Positions 1 to 6,491 of a DNA stretch of 6,629 nucleotides are shown here, piece by piece; within the stretch, counting starts at the first letter, position 1, and each line of letters opens with the position of its first letter. Source of the stretch: MESE01 sp036675035 (GTDB lineage: Bacteria > Pseudomonadota > Gammaproteobacteria > Burkholderiales > Burkholderiaceae_D); contig JAKFFO010000194.1 in the NCBI GenBank assembly GCA_036675035.1, positions 1-6,629 on the forward strand. Direction: 5' to 3'. The notes below the pieces were generated by a model that saw only the letters and a program-made list of their open reading frames with translations, did not search any database and was not told the origin of the DNA. Both the position numbers and the translations under genes were made by a program.

Positions 1-9
1 ATCTTTCCT

Positions 10-1287
10 TTAAAGCTGCGAACTTAATAATGAAGCCCCCCAGTCTAGGAGCTTATTCGCCAGGCTACGACGCAACCACTCTTCATAGGTCACACGTCGA
101 GACTCTTGCAAATCAGACTCAAAAATAGCCATCTGTTTTTTTGCAAAATTCTTATCGTATATATTCAAGTTCGCTTCGTCATTTATGCTAAAGGAGCGAT
201 TATCAAAATTGGTCGACCCAACAGAGACCCATTGCGAATCCACGATTAAGGTTTTTACATGGTACATCGTCGGTTGGTATTCGTAGATTTCAGCCCCGGC
301 CGTTAGCAGCCGCCCCCACGTCGCGCGCGAGGCTCTTCTAACCAATTCGAAATCAATATAAGGGCCAGGAAGAATGATTTTCACCTTTACGCCGCGCATG
401 AGAGCTGAAACCAGCGTATCCACGGCAACATTGTCCGGTATGAAATAGGAAGCGGAAATGTAAATTGATTCCGTCGCCGCTGCGATTGACAGGAGATACA
501 TAAGCTGCATGCTCTCCGCGCCGCCGCCTGGCGAACTCGTAAATACCTGGGCGCGAAGCGTTCCCGCTTGCTGCGGCGGCGGAAAATAGGCGTGACCGTG
601 TAGCAATTCCCCGGTCGCCTGCATCCAGTTATCCACGAAGGCAGATTGGATCTGTCCGACCACAGGGCCGTGCATCCGATAGTGCGTGTCGCGCCAGTGG
701 GACGGATCCTGTGCATGGCCGCGCCAGTGATCGGCGATGCCGACTCCGCCGATGAAGCCGACCTGGCCATCCACGATCAGCAGCTTGCGGTGCGTGCGGT
801 TGTTCAGCGACTTCAGGTTGAGCCGATGCGGCGCGTTGTAACGTCGAATTTCGATGCCGTTGTCACGCATGCGTTCAAGCGCCTCATCATCAAGCTGGCC
901 GCCGATCCAGTCAAGCATGAGCTTCACTTTAACGCCGCGCTTGGCCGCCTGGATCAGCGCATCGGAGAAGACCCGGCCGATCGAGCCGGACCAGAAGATA
1001 TACGTTTCAAGATTGATGGTAGTGCGCGCAGCATGGATTTCCTGCAGCATCGCATCGAAGATCTGAGCGCCGTTCAGCAGTTCTTCGACCCGGTTACCGC
1101 TGACAAGTGCCGGCGTAAGCAGATAGCTCATTGTGCGCGGAAACTGCTCATCCGCGACCGCATATTGATGATTCAAACGCGTATCGACCTGCTTATCGCC
1201 GAGCGTCAAGTTGAGGAACAACCAAATCGCGACAAACGTACCGAGTACACTCGTAATCACCATCCCCAATTTTCTGTTGAAAGCCAT
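10..1287 (-). CDS. Cardiolipin synthase-type phospholipase D family protein, membrane anchored
   Basis: This 425-residue protein has two phospholipase D (HKD) motifs. The first is HRKLLIVD (H166, K168, D173), followed by GQVGFIGG. The second is HVKTLIVD (H343, K345, D350), followed by GSTNFDNRS and NDEANLNIYD, which are typical of bacterial cardiolipin synthases. One hydrophobic segment (about residues 8-30) should anchor it in the inner membrane. Family knowledge: such enzymes make cardiolipin from phosphatidylglycerol, or from phosphatidylglycerol plus another phospholipid, through a phospho-histidine intermediate. The length is close to the shorter ClsB-like forms, but the N-terminal helix is more ClsA-like, so I give no gene symbol. 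The start at 1287 is chosen because GGAG lies 7 nt upstream and the membrane segment follows directly. The frame stays open to 1455, but that Arg-rich extension has no good ribosome site. The last third of the gene is visibly more AT-rich than the rest. It is transcribed divergently from the crystallin-like genes. Confidence 0.9.
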   Translation of the reverse strand: MAFNRKLGMVITSVLGTFVAIWLFLNLTLGDKQVDTRLNHQYAVADEQFPRTMSYLLTPALVSGNRVEELLNGAQIFDAMLQEIHAARTTINLETYIFWSGSIGRVFSDALIQAAKRGVKVKLMLDWIGGQLDDEALERMRDNGIEIRRYNAPHRLNLKSLNNRTHRKLLIVDGQVGFIGGVGIADHWRGHAQDPSHWRDTHYRMHGPVVGQIQSAFVDNWMQATGELLHGHAYFPPPQQAGTLRAQVFTSSPGGGAESMQLMYLLSIAAATESIYISASYFIPDNVAVDTLVSALMRGVKVKIILPGPYIDFELVRRASRATWGRLLTAGAEIYEYQPTMYHVKTLIVDSQWVSVGSTNFDNRSFSINDEANLNIYDKNFAKKQMAIFESDLQESRRVTYEEWLRRSLANKLLDWGASLLSSQL

Positions 1288-1294
1288 ACCCGGA

Positions 1295-1298
1295 CTCC
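1295..1298 (-). promoter_or_regulatory. Ribosome binding site deciding the cardiolipin synthase start
   Basis: On the minus strand GGAG is followed by a 7-nt spacer and then ATG at 1285-1287. The upstream alternative ATG codons at 1362 and 1455 lack a comparable site. This supports the shorter 425-residue product. Confidence 0.6.
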
Positions 1299-1630
1299 GG
1301 AACAACTCTGCACCACTTCGTGTTAAGCCGTACAGCCTAATCGCCGTTGCGAATGCGCGCATTGATTGCTTGGCGTGACCGTCTCTACCGCTGCGGCGAT
1401 TTAATTTCCAGATTATTCTTGATATCCTACGTTTCCGGCACGCTGGACGCGGCACCTACAGCGAGCGCCTTTTAGTCTGGGTCTCGACGAAATCAACCAG
1501 AAAGGCCGCGCTGCGGCAAATGTCGGCATTGATCTTCGTCGCATCCCGATGCCCTGACTGCTCCAACCTCATAGAGAATTCTGAACGAATCCACTTACAA
1601 ATATGCCGTCGCCCTCTTGACGTCCGGGGT

Positions 1631-1660
1631 CGCATGCTCAATGCGTTTCGTGAACGCATG
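1631..1660. repeat. Overlapping inverted repeats built on CGCATG
   Basis: CGCATG occurs at 1631-1636 and again at 1655-1660, with ATGCGTT at 1641-1647 between them. The middle copy can pair with either flank: CGCAT/ATGCG with a 5-nt spacer, or ATGCGTT/AACGCAT with a 5-nt spacer. This could be a protein-binding site or a pair of alternative hairpins, but arms this short can arise by chance. Confidence 0.3.
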
Positions 1661-2047
1661 AATCTTCCAAACAACGACAAGCCACCTTCGTGGAGACTGC
1701 ATTAACGACCGCAATGTTCCCGCACAAAGACGACGCTTTGACGATAAAGGGTTCCCGGAAATTGTACCGGCCGAAATATACGGCATCCGGCATACCGAGA
1801 CGGTGAAACCAAAAATGTGGCTCTTGCCGATTTGTACCAAGTACATGCGTCTAAGCGTTTGTGCGAGTTATATTTGCACAATTACACACTTCACCAGATC
1901 ACTTCATCACCATCAACACTCACCATGGTGGAAATATCTGCCATCATTTTAAGATCGCACGAGGTGAGATCTCATCGACGCCCTGTATATTCCAACGCGA
2001 AACAGTGAAGCTGGCATTGTTATTGCACGCTTTTTCACCTCACGTCG

Positions 2048-2063
2048 GAGGCCTTTGGACCTC
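2048..2063 (+). other. Small bulged hairpin in the leader of the first crystallin-like gene
   Basis: GAGGCC pairs with GG-A-CCTC across a TTT loop, with one bulged A. It lies about 37 nt before the start codon and so could be part of the mRNA leader. It is short, and any role is inference. Confidence 0.2.
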
Positions 2064-2100
2064 TTGCAACCATTCCCTCAATCAAGCTTAGGAGAACAAT

Positions 2101-2724
2101 ATGAATGCCTTGAAAGTAGCCTTTAATTCAACAGTAATTGCGGCATCCTTCTTCATGGGTTTCAGCCCCGCCCACGCAGAACCTGATGCCGCGCCGCTGG
2201 TAATCGCGCAGGCTAGCGCCGATCAGCAAGATACGCAGTCCAGCTCCAACGCGGCCAGCGGCACGCAGTCCGAAGGCGCATCAGCTGATTCCTCTTCGGG
2301 TGCATCGAGCTCCGGCGCGAGCCAGTCGGGCAAGGCATCGCAATCTGCCTCCTCTCAGTCCAAAAATGCCGGGCCGGTCTATCTGCTGGTGCCGGTAGAC
2401 GTGGCAAACAATGAACCGAATATGAAAAATGGCTGCTGGGCACGGATTTACGATCAGGAAAACTACTTGGGTGACACACTTACCCTTGCCGGACCGACCG
2501 CGCTGCCGGACATGGATACCAACGGCTTTTTCGGTCTTAACTGGGATGACCGCGTCGACAGCGTGGAGCTCGGTCCGAAAGCCACGCTGACCGTTTTCGA
2601 CAACGAGAATTTTACCGACCGGGTGGCGCAATTCAAAGCTGGCCAGCGCGTGGCGGATGTCAGCAAACGCATGGGCTTTTTCGATGAATTCGGCTCTGTG
2701 CGGCTGGAATGCCAGCAGGGTTGA
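2101..2724 (+). CDS. Exported beta/gamma-crystallin-like domain protein with Ser-rich linker
   Basis: The 207-residue product starts with a signal peptide (about residues 1-26, ending AHA before EPDA). A Ser/Ala/Gln/Gly-rich linker with SSSGA-like units follows (about 40-88), then one C-terminal domain (about 92-204). That domain shows the Greek-key pattern Y-x4-Y-x-G (Y117, Y122, G124), then WDDRVDS (148-154). A second, weaker key has F166-x4-F171-x-D173 and ends near DEFGSV (195-200). The DDRVDS stretch resembles the calcium-binding (N/D)(N/D)xx(S/T)S signature but has Asp at the fifth position. Cys112 (NGCWA) and Cys204 (RLEC) flank the domain and could form a disulfide in the periplasm. 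AGGAG sits 6 nt before ATG. A paralogue follows 90 bp downstream. The family assignment rests on motif reading, and the function is unknown: calcium binding, envelope structure and stress protection are all possible. Confidence 0.8.
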   Translation: MNALKVAFNSTVIAASFFMGFSPAHAEPDAAPLVIAQASADQQDTQSSSNAASGTQSEGASADSSSGASSSGASQSGKASQSASSQSKNAGPVYLLVPVDVANNEPNMKNGCWARIYDQENYLGDTLTLAGPTALPDMDTNGFFGLNWDDRVDSVELGPKATLTVFDNENFTDRVAQFKAGQRVADVSKRMGFFDEFGSVRLECQQG

Positions 2725-2758
2725 TACGTTCACACATTTTATTTGCCATTAGTAAGCA

Positions 2759-2791
2759 TCCGATGCCATCCGTGGAAACGATGGCATCGGA
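2759..2791 (+). repeat. Perfect 12-bp hairpin between the two crystallin-like genes
   Basis: Arms TCCGATGCCATC (2759-2770) and GATGGCATCGGA (2780-2791) are exact reverse complements around a 9-nt loop. Alternatively, with one bulged C, the stem can extend by CGT/ACG to a GGAA (GNRA-type) tetraloop. No T-run follows, so it is not a standard intrinsic terminator. It lies 34 nt after the first gene's stop and 12 nt before the next gene's AGGAG, a position suited to mRNA stabilisation, processing, attenuation or control of the downstream gene. Confidence 0.75.
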
Positions 2792-2803
2792 CGGCATTTC
2801 GTC

Positions 2804-2808
2804 AGGAG
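2804..2808 (+). promoter_or_regulatory. Ribosome binding site deciding the second crystallin-like start
   Basis: AGGAG is followed by a 6-nt spacer and ATG at 2815. This favours 2815 over the upstream in-frame ATG at 2743, whose extra 24 residues would run through the hairpin and would displace the signal peptide from the N-terminus. Confidence 0.7.
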
Positions 2809-2814
2809 AAACAG

Positions 2815-3336
2815 ATGCCCGATTTCCGTCACATGTTCGGCGGCATGGCCACAGCCTTGCTGCTGTGGCTTGCCCAAACATCCTGCGCGATTGCGCAAAC
2901 CGCTACTGTAGAGCCTGCGCCGCCGCAATCGGCAGCCGTCAAAAGCGGTGGCCCGCTGCCGCCCAAGGCTCTGCTTCCAGGAAAGCCGGCGGTATCCTAC
3001 TTTGTTGTTCCTTCCGGTATGGAGGAAGGTCAACTCTCCAAGAAAAATGGTTGTTGGGCGAAGCTGCATGACGAAGACAGTCTGCAAGGCGATGCGTTGA
3101 CGATTTTCGGGCCTGTCGAGATTGCCAACGCAAGCGGCGCTGGCGTATTCGACATTAGCTGGGTTGACCGGATCAGCCGCATTGTGGCCGGCCCCAAAGC
3201 GCAACTGGCCATTTACGACAATACGGAGTTCCGTGACCTTGTGGCGACGATCAAACCGGGCCAGGACTTGAACGTTAATAAAAGCCTGAATTATTTCACC
3301 GCGATCAAGTCCCTGCGGCTTACCTGCACCAAGTAA
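2815..3336 (+). CDS. Second exported beta/gamma-crystallin-like domain protein
   Basis: The 173-residue product has a signal peptide (about 1-28, hydrophobic core ATALLLWLA, likely cleavage near AIAQ). A short Pro/Ala/Lys-containing linker (about 30-60) follows, then a domain at about 61-171 that aligns with the preceding gene's product. Shared landmarks are NGCWA, a GD-x-LT segment, GP, DR, GPKA-x-L, DN-x-x-F-x-D, KxGQ and a terminal S-x-RL-x-C. Cys80 and Cys171 match the cysteine pair of the paralogue. The first Greek-key signature is degraded (L-x4-L-x-G); the second keeps Y134-x4-F139. The acidic pair of the calcium signature is also changed (WVDRIS), so calcium binding is less likely than in the first copy. 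It lacks the long Ser-rich linker. This looks like an old tandem duplication with divergence; the function is unknown. It is probably co-transcribed with the first gene. Confidence 0.78.
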   Translation: MPDFRHMFGGMATALLLWLAQTSCAIAQTATVEPAPPQSAAVKSGGPLPPKALLPGKPAVSYFVVPSGMEEGQLSKKNGCWAKLHDEDSLQGDALTIFGPVEIANASGAGVFDISWVDRISRIVAGPKAQLAIYDNTEFRDLVATIKPGQDLNVNKSLNYFTAIKSLRLTCTK

Positions 3337-3404
3337 GCTGACAGACTGTCGCGAATCGGGATATCCGGACCACAGACAACCGGTCTCGCAATTTATAGCG
3401 AAGA
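3337..3404 (+). other. Short gap between crystallin-like and M16 genes
   Basis: This 68-bp gap contains only short symmetric bits: GACA-GAC-TGTC around 3339-3350 and the palindrome GGATATCC around 3359-3366. No T-run or clear terminator is seen, so read-through from the crystallin-like pair into the M16 genes is possible. Confidence 0.35.
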
Positions 3405-4574
3405 ATGAAGCCACTCCACCTTATTGCATCCGCTACCTTGCTGGCGTTGACGATCACCGTATCGCCTTCGTTCGCTGCACAGGCCAGGCCGGCACACGAA
3501 TGCACGCTCAAAAACGGCATGAAGGTCATCGTCAAGGAAGATCATCGCGCGCCGACGGCCGCCCACATGATCTGGTACAAAGCCGGGTCAATGGATGAGC
3601 ACAGCGGCATCACCGGCGTGGCGCATGTGCTCGAACACATGATGTTCAAAGGTACGAAGAAGCTCAAGCCCGGCGAGTTCAGCCGACAGGTGGCAGCGCT
3701 CGGCGGCCGGGAAAATGCTTTCACCAGCAAGGATTACACCGCCTACTTTCAGCAGGTCGAGAAATCCAGGCTGGAACGAGTGATGGCGCTGGAAGCCGAT
3801 CGCATGGCAAACCTGCAATTCAGCGAGGAAGCGTTTGCACGCGAGATCCGCGTCGTGATGGAAGAGCGCCGCTTGCGCACCGAAGACCAGCCGCTCGGGC
3901 TGCTCTATGAGGCGCTGTTTGCCACTGCCTACTTCTCTCATCCGTATCACCATCCGATCGTAGGCTGGATGAGCGACTTGCGCAACATGACCGTTGCGGA
4001 TACCAAGGCTTGGTATCGCCGCTGGTATGTGCCGAATAACGCCACCATGGTGGTGGCCGGCGATGTCGATCCGTCACAGGTCTGTCGCCTGGCCGCCAAG
4101 CATTTCGGCGCGATCCCATCGCGTCCCGTTCGTGCCACCCGGCCGCAGGTCGAAGCGACGCAGCGCGGCATGCGCCGCGTCACGGTGAAGGCGCCGGCTG
4201 AAAATCCCTATGTCGTGCTGGCGTTCAAGGCGCCGACCCTGCGCAATGTCGAGAAGGATGAGGATGTCTATGCGCTCGAGGTGCTCGCGGCGATACTTGC
4301 CGGCTATGACAATGCCCGCCTGAAGGCCAAACTGGTCCGTACCGATCGCGTCGCCAACTCCGCGGAAGCCGAATATTCAAATATTTCGCGCGGCCCGTCC
4401 CTCTTCCTGCTTGCGGGCGTGCCCGCCGGGAAAGTCACTACCGAAGAGCTGGAGAAACTGCTACGTGAGGAGGTCACCGAGATTGCCAAACATGGCGTGA
4501 CAGAAGAAGAGCTTGAGCGCGTCAAGACCCAGCTCATCGCCAGCCAGATTTACAAGCGGGATTCCACTCTTTGA
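3405..4574 (+). CDS. M16 zinc metallopeptidase, catalytic subunit, cut short by an in-frame TGA
   Basis: The 389 residues up to the TGA begin with a signal peptide (about 1-24, ending SFA before AQARPA), implying a periplasmic enzyme. The N-terminal peptidase domain has the inverted zinc motif HVLEH (H74, E77, H78). The third ligand is expected at about E154 in VVMEERR, with the usual spacing of roughly 76 residues. The companion C-terminal M16 domain starts near residue 190 (MTVADTKAWYRRWYVPNNA). Family knowledge: subfamily M16B enzymes are about 430-460 residues and cut peptides inside a closed chamber, often with an inactive partner subunit. Here the frame ends at TGA 4572-4574 after YKRDSTL, but the same frame continues with QAMEIGVMEMSGIS to 4784, which is normal family sequence. 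So this is either a nonsense-mutated gene, a read-through case or a sequence error. The ribosome site (GCGAAGA just before ATG) is weak. The inactive partner follows at 4876. Confidence 0.85.
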   Translation: MKPLHLIASATLLALTITVSPSFAAQARPAHECTLKNGMKVIVKEDHRAPTAAHMIWYKAGSMDEHSGITGVAHVLEHMMFKGTKKLKPGEFSRQVAALGGRENAFTSKDYTAYFQQVEKSRLERVMALEADRMANLQFSEEAFAREIRVVMEERRLRTEDQPLGLLYEALFATAYFSHPYHHPIVGWMSDLRNMTVADTKAWYRRWYVPNNATMVVAGDVDPSQVCRLAAKHFGAIPSRPVRATRPQVEATQRGMRRVTVKAPAENPYVVLAFKAPTLRNVEKDEDVYALEVLAAILAGYDNARLKAKLVRTDRVANSAEAEYSNISRGPSLFLLAGVPAGKVTTEELEKLLREEVTEIAKHGVTEEELERVKTQLIASQIYKRDSTL

Positions 4575-4784
4575 CAGGCAATGGAAATTGGCGTAATGGA
4601 GATGTCCGGCATATCGCATACCAAGATCGACCGCATCATTGAAAAACTGGGCGAGGTGACGGCGCAGCAGGTGCAGGCGGTCGCGGGTAAATATTTCAGC
4701 GACGACAGCCTGACGGTCGCAACACTGGTGCCGCTGCCGCTATCCGAGAAAAAGGCGCCGCCTTCGGTGCCGTTGCGCCATTGA
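4575..4784 (+). pseudogene. C-terminal remainder of the M16 catalytic subunit after the in-frame TGA
   Basis: These 70 codons, ending with TGA at 4782-4784, continue the preceding gene in the same frame, with no insertion or deletion needed. The sequence reads QAMEIGVMEMSGIS, then IDRIIEKLGEVTAQQVQAV and a KYFSDDSLTVATLVP-type ending, which is how M16B C-terminal domains normally finish. Joined to the upstream part it would give about 459 residues. The ATG at 4581 has only AGG 2 nt upstream, too close for a good ribosome site, so independent translation is unlikely. Without this segment the C-terminal domain lacks its last helices and a strand, and the truncated protein may not fold. No further stop or shift is visible here, so the break is recent, tolerated or artefactual. 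Confidence 0.75.
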
Positions 4785-4786
4785 CG

Positions 4787-4808
4787 GGAAAACACATGTC
4801 TGTTTTCC
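4787..4808 (+). terminator. Hairpin just after the first M16 gene, possible weak terminator
   Basis: GGAAAACA (4787-4794) and TGTTTTCC (4801-4808) form a perfect 8-bp stem with a 6-nt loop, extendable by C-G with a bulged G. It starts 2 nt after the stop codon. The stem is AT-rich and followed by ACAAATTTT rather than a clean T-run, so it may be a weak terminator, an attenuator or a 3' stabiliser between the two protease subunit genes. Confidence 0.4.
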
Positions 4809-4875
4809 GACAAATTTTCGCGTACACCGGACAGCGGTCTGCTGCCGAACATGCACTCTCTCCAGTGGAATTGCC

Positions 4876-6189
4876 ATGAAAATCCTGTTCCCCCTGGTGC
4901 TTGTATTTCTGAGCTGGAATGCCCACGCTACGCTCGACATCCAGACATGGACGCTGGCGAACGGCGCGCGTGTGCTCTTCGTCGAAAGCCATGACCTTCC
5001 AATCCTCGACATCAGCGTCGAGTTTGACGCCGGGGCGCGTCGCGACCCGCAAGGAAAAGCCGGCACCGCCTCGCTGACCAATGCGATGCTGGCAAAGGGC
5101 TTGCTGGAACAGGCCGGGCCATCACCGGAGCCGGCCATGACGGAGGCACAGATATCGAATACATTTGCCGACGTCGCAGCACAACAAGGCGGCGAGGCCG
5201 GGCATGACCGTGCGAGCATCACCCTGCGCACGCTTTCCGCGCACGAGCAGCGAAGCAAGGTAACTCCCTTGCTGGCGCGCATGCTGGCCCAACCCAGTTT
5301 CCCGCAGGACATACTGGAGCGGGACAAGGCACGCCTGATTGCGGCGATCAAGGAAGAGCTCACCCAGCCCGAGGCTATCGCCGAGCGGGCATTCTGGCGG
5401 CTGCTGTACGCGCCGCACCCGTACGGCAGCAATACCACCGTGGCTTCCGTTGATGCGGTCGCGCGGGAAGATCTGCTGGCGTTTCACCGCGAACACTATG
5501 TTGCCAACCACGCAGTGATCTCGATGATCGGCGACATTACCCGAGCCGAGGCCGACGCGATCGCGGCGACGCTGACGATGCGCTTGCCCAAAGGAGGTGC
5601 TCTGCGCCCGATGCCTCCGGTGCCGCCGACGACGGGACAGGAAGACCGCATCGCCCATCCGGCTTCGCAAGCGCATATCCTGATCGGCATGCCGGCGCTG
5701 GAGCGCGGCGACCCGGATTATTTCGCGCTCATGGTTGGCAACTATATTCTCGGCGGTGGCGGCTTCGTTTCACGGCTGATGCAGGAAGTCCGGGAAGAGC
5801 GCGGGCTTTCCTATAGCGTCTACAGCTATTTCCTGCCGCTGGCGCAACAGGGACCGTTCCAGGTCGGCATGCAGACGCAGAAGGAGCAAACCGCACAGGC
5901 GCTGAAGGTGGCGCGCGACACGATTTCGCGCTTTATGACGTCCGGCCCCACGCCGCGGGAGCTGCAGGCGGCCAAGGACAACCTGATCGGCGGTTTCGCC
6001 CTGCGCCTCGATAACAATCGCAAGATTCTCGACAACATTGCCGTCATCGGCTTTTATGACCTGCCCTTAAATTATCTGGATACCTGGACCGACAAGGTCG
6101 CACGGGTCAGCATTGATGATATCCGGTCGGCCTTCCGCCGCAAGCTCGCTCTCGACCGACTCGGCACCGTGATCGTCGGCGCACAGTAG
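4876..6189 (+). CDS. M16 family protein, non-catalytic partner subunit
   Basis: The 437-residue product has a signal peptide (about 1-18, ending AHA before TLDIQ) and two M16 domains. The opening TWTLANGARVLFVESHDLPI is standard for the family. Where the active subunit has GVAHVLEH, this one reads GTASLTNA, so the three residues of the motif become S66, N69 and A70 and zinc cannot be bound. The C-terminal domain keeps the conserved segment ILGGGGFVSRLMQEVREERG followed by LSYSVYS, with R300 and Y313. Family knowledge: these residues help substrate binding, and inactive subunits pair with an HxxEH subunit, as in the mitochondrial processing peptidase and bacterial heterodimeric M16B enzymes. 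The upstream gene lacks this LxYS segment in its own C-terminal domain, so the two look complementary. Spacing after the first M16 gene is 91 bp. The start has only a weak GTGGA 5-7 nt upstream. Confidence 0.9.
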   Translation: MKILFPLVLVFLSWNAHATLDIQTWTLANGARVLFVESHDLPILDISVEFDAGARRDPQGKAGTASLTNAMLAKGLLEQAGPSPEPAMTEAQISNTFADVAAQQGGEAGHDRASITLRTLSAHEQRSKVTPLLARMLAQPSFPQDILERDKARLIAAIKEELTQPEAIAERAFWRLLYAPHPYGSNTTVASVDAVAREDLLAFHREHYVANHAVISMIGDITRAEADAIAATLTMRLPKGGALRPMPPVPPTTGQEDRIAHPASQAHILIGMPALERGDPDYFALMVGNYILGGGGFVSRLMQEVREERGLSYSVYSYFLPLAQQGPFQVGMQTQKEQTAQALKVARDTISRFMTSGPTPRELQAAKDNLIGGFALRLDNNRKILDNIAVIGFYDLPLNYLDTWTDKVARVSIDDIRSAFRRKLALDRLGTVIVGAQ

Positions 6190-6491
6190 GCGAGCCGGGT
6201 GGCGCCCCGCACAGCGGGCCAGCATGACGATGCGCAACTTACATTGCCTGCCCATGGCGGACTCGAGTTGCCTTACTTGCGAAGCGCTAGAAGAAGCATG
6301 GCTTCGGGACGGTGTGCCGCGCCTATGCATTGCCAGCAGCCTTGCAGATATGCAAACAATGGTTCGTAGTCGTATCGTAAAAATTACAGAACCCTCTTTA
6401 AACCAATGTGTCAGATTAAATACGCGATGGATACACGTGAGCCTTCTTCGCGCATGAATAACACTTACATCACCCTCTGAAGGAGAAAAAA
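6190..6491. other. Intergenic region before the last exported gene
   Basis: About 300 bp hold no convincing gene. A 77-codon frame at 6224-6457 has no domain or good ribosome site. The left part is GC-rich and carries a small hairpin after the M16 stop. The right part, from about 6360, is AT-richer and probably holds a promoter for the gene at 6492, but I cannot identify a good -35/-10 pair. Confidence 0.5.
6206..6218 (+). terminator. GC-rich hairpin after the second M16 gene
   Basis: CCCGC-ACA-GCGGG forms a 5-bp stem with a 3-nt loop 16 nt after the stop codon. A register shift with a bulged C gives GCCC/GGGC plus GC/GC. No T-run follows, so it could be a poor intrinsic terminator or only a 3'-end stabiliser. 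Confidence 0.3.

Larger units (their letters stand above)
1288..2100. other. Divergent intergenic region, no convincing gene
   Basis: About 0.8 kb separates the minus-strand cardiolipin synthase gene from the plus-strand crystallin-like genes, so it should hold promoters for both directions. Short open frames on both strands have no good ribosome sites and no recognisable domains. Small symmetric elements are visible: ATGCGTT/AACGCAT at 1641-1659, TGTAC/GTACA at 1833-1845, the palindromes CACCATGGTG (1921-1930) and TGAGATCTCA (1965-1974), and a small bulged hairpin at 2048-2063. No -35/-10 pair is good enough to call with confidence. The stretch is more AT-rich and less coding-like than the genes to its right. 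Confidence 0.6.

Noticed and set aside
1288..1455. 56-residue N-terminal extension of the cardiolipin synthase
   Set aside because: The extension is Arg-rich without family features, has no good ribosome site, and would push the membrane anchor away from the N-terminus. GGAG precedes the ATG at 1287.
1520..1705. 61-codon frame with CPDC and a further His/Cys, hinting at a zinc ribbon
   Set aside because: There is no ribosome site, no recognisable domain and a non-coding-like codon pattern; the cysteines are probably coincidental.
1595..1846. 83-codon minus-strand frame in the intergenic region
   Set aside because: It has no recognisable motif or translation signal and overlaps other random open frames.
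2220..2370. DNA tandem repeat in the Ser-rich linker coding region
   Set aside because: The protein is repetitive (SSSGA-like), but the codons vary and there is no exact DNA repeat unit.
2743..2814. Upstream ATG start for the second crystallin-like gene
   Set aside because: It runs through the perfect hairpin, hides the signal peptide and lacks a ribosome site; 2815 has AGGAG at 6 nt.
2749..3414. Long minus-strand frame opposite the second crystallin-like gene
   Set aside because: It is a mirror of the real gene, with no translation signal or domain. The plus strand has a signal peptide and a paralogue.
4572..4574. TGA as a selenocysteine codon
   Set aside because: M16 proteases do not use selenocysteine; homologues, as remembered, carry a small non-Cys residue here; the site is far from the zinc centre; no compelling downstream SECIS-like hairpin was seen.
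4740..5438. Long minus-strand frame opposite the second M16 gene
   Set aside because: It is an antisense shadow of a clear M16 coding region in GC-rich DNA.
6224..6457. 77-codon plus-strand frame between the M16 gene and the last exported gene
   Set aside because: It has no ribosome site and no domain, and the composition changes midway; most likely random.
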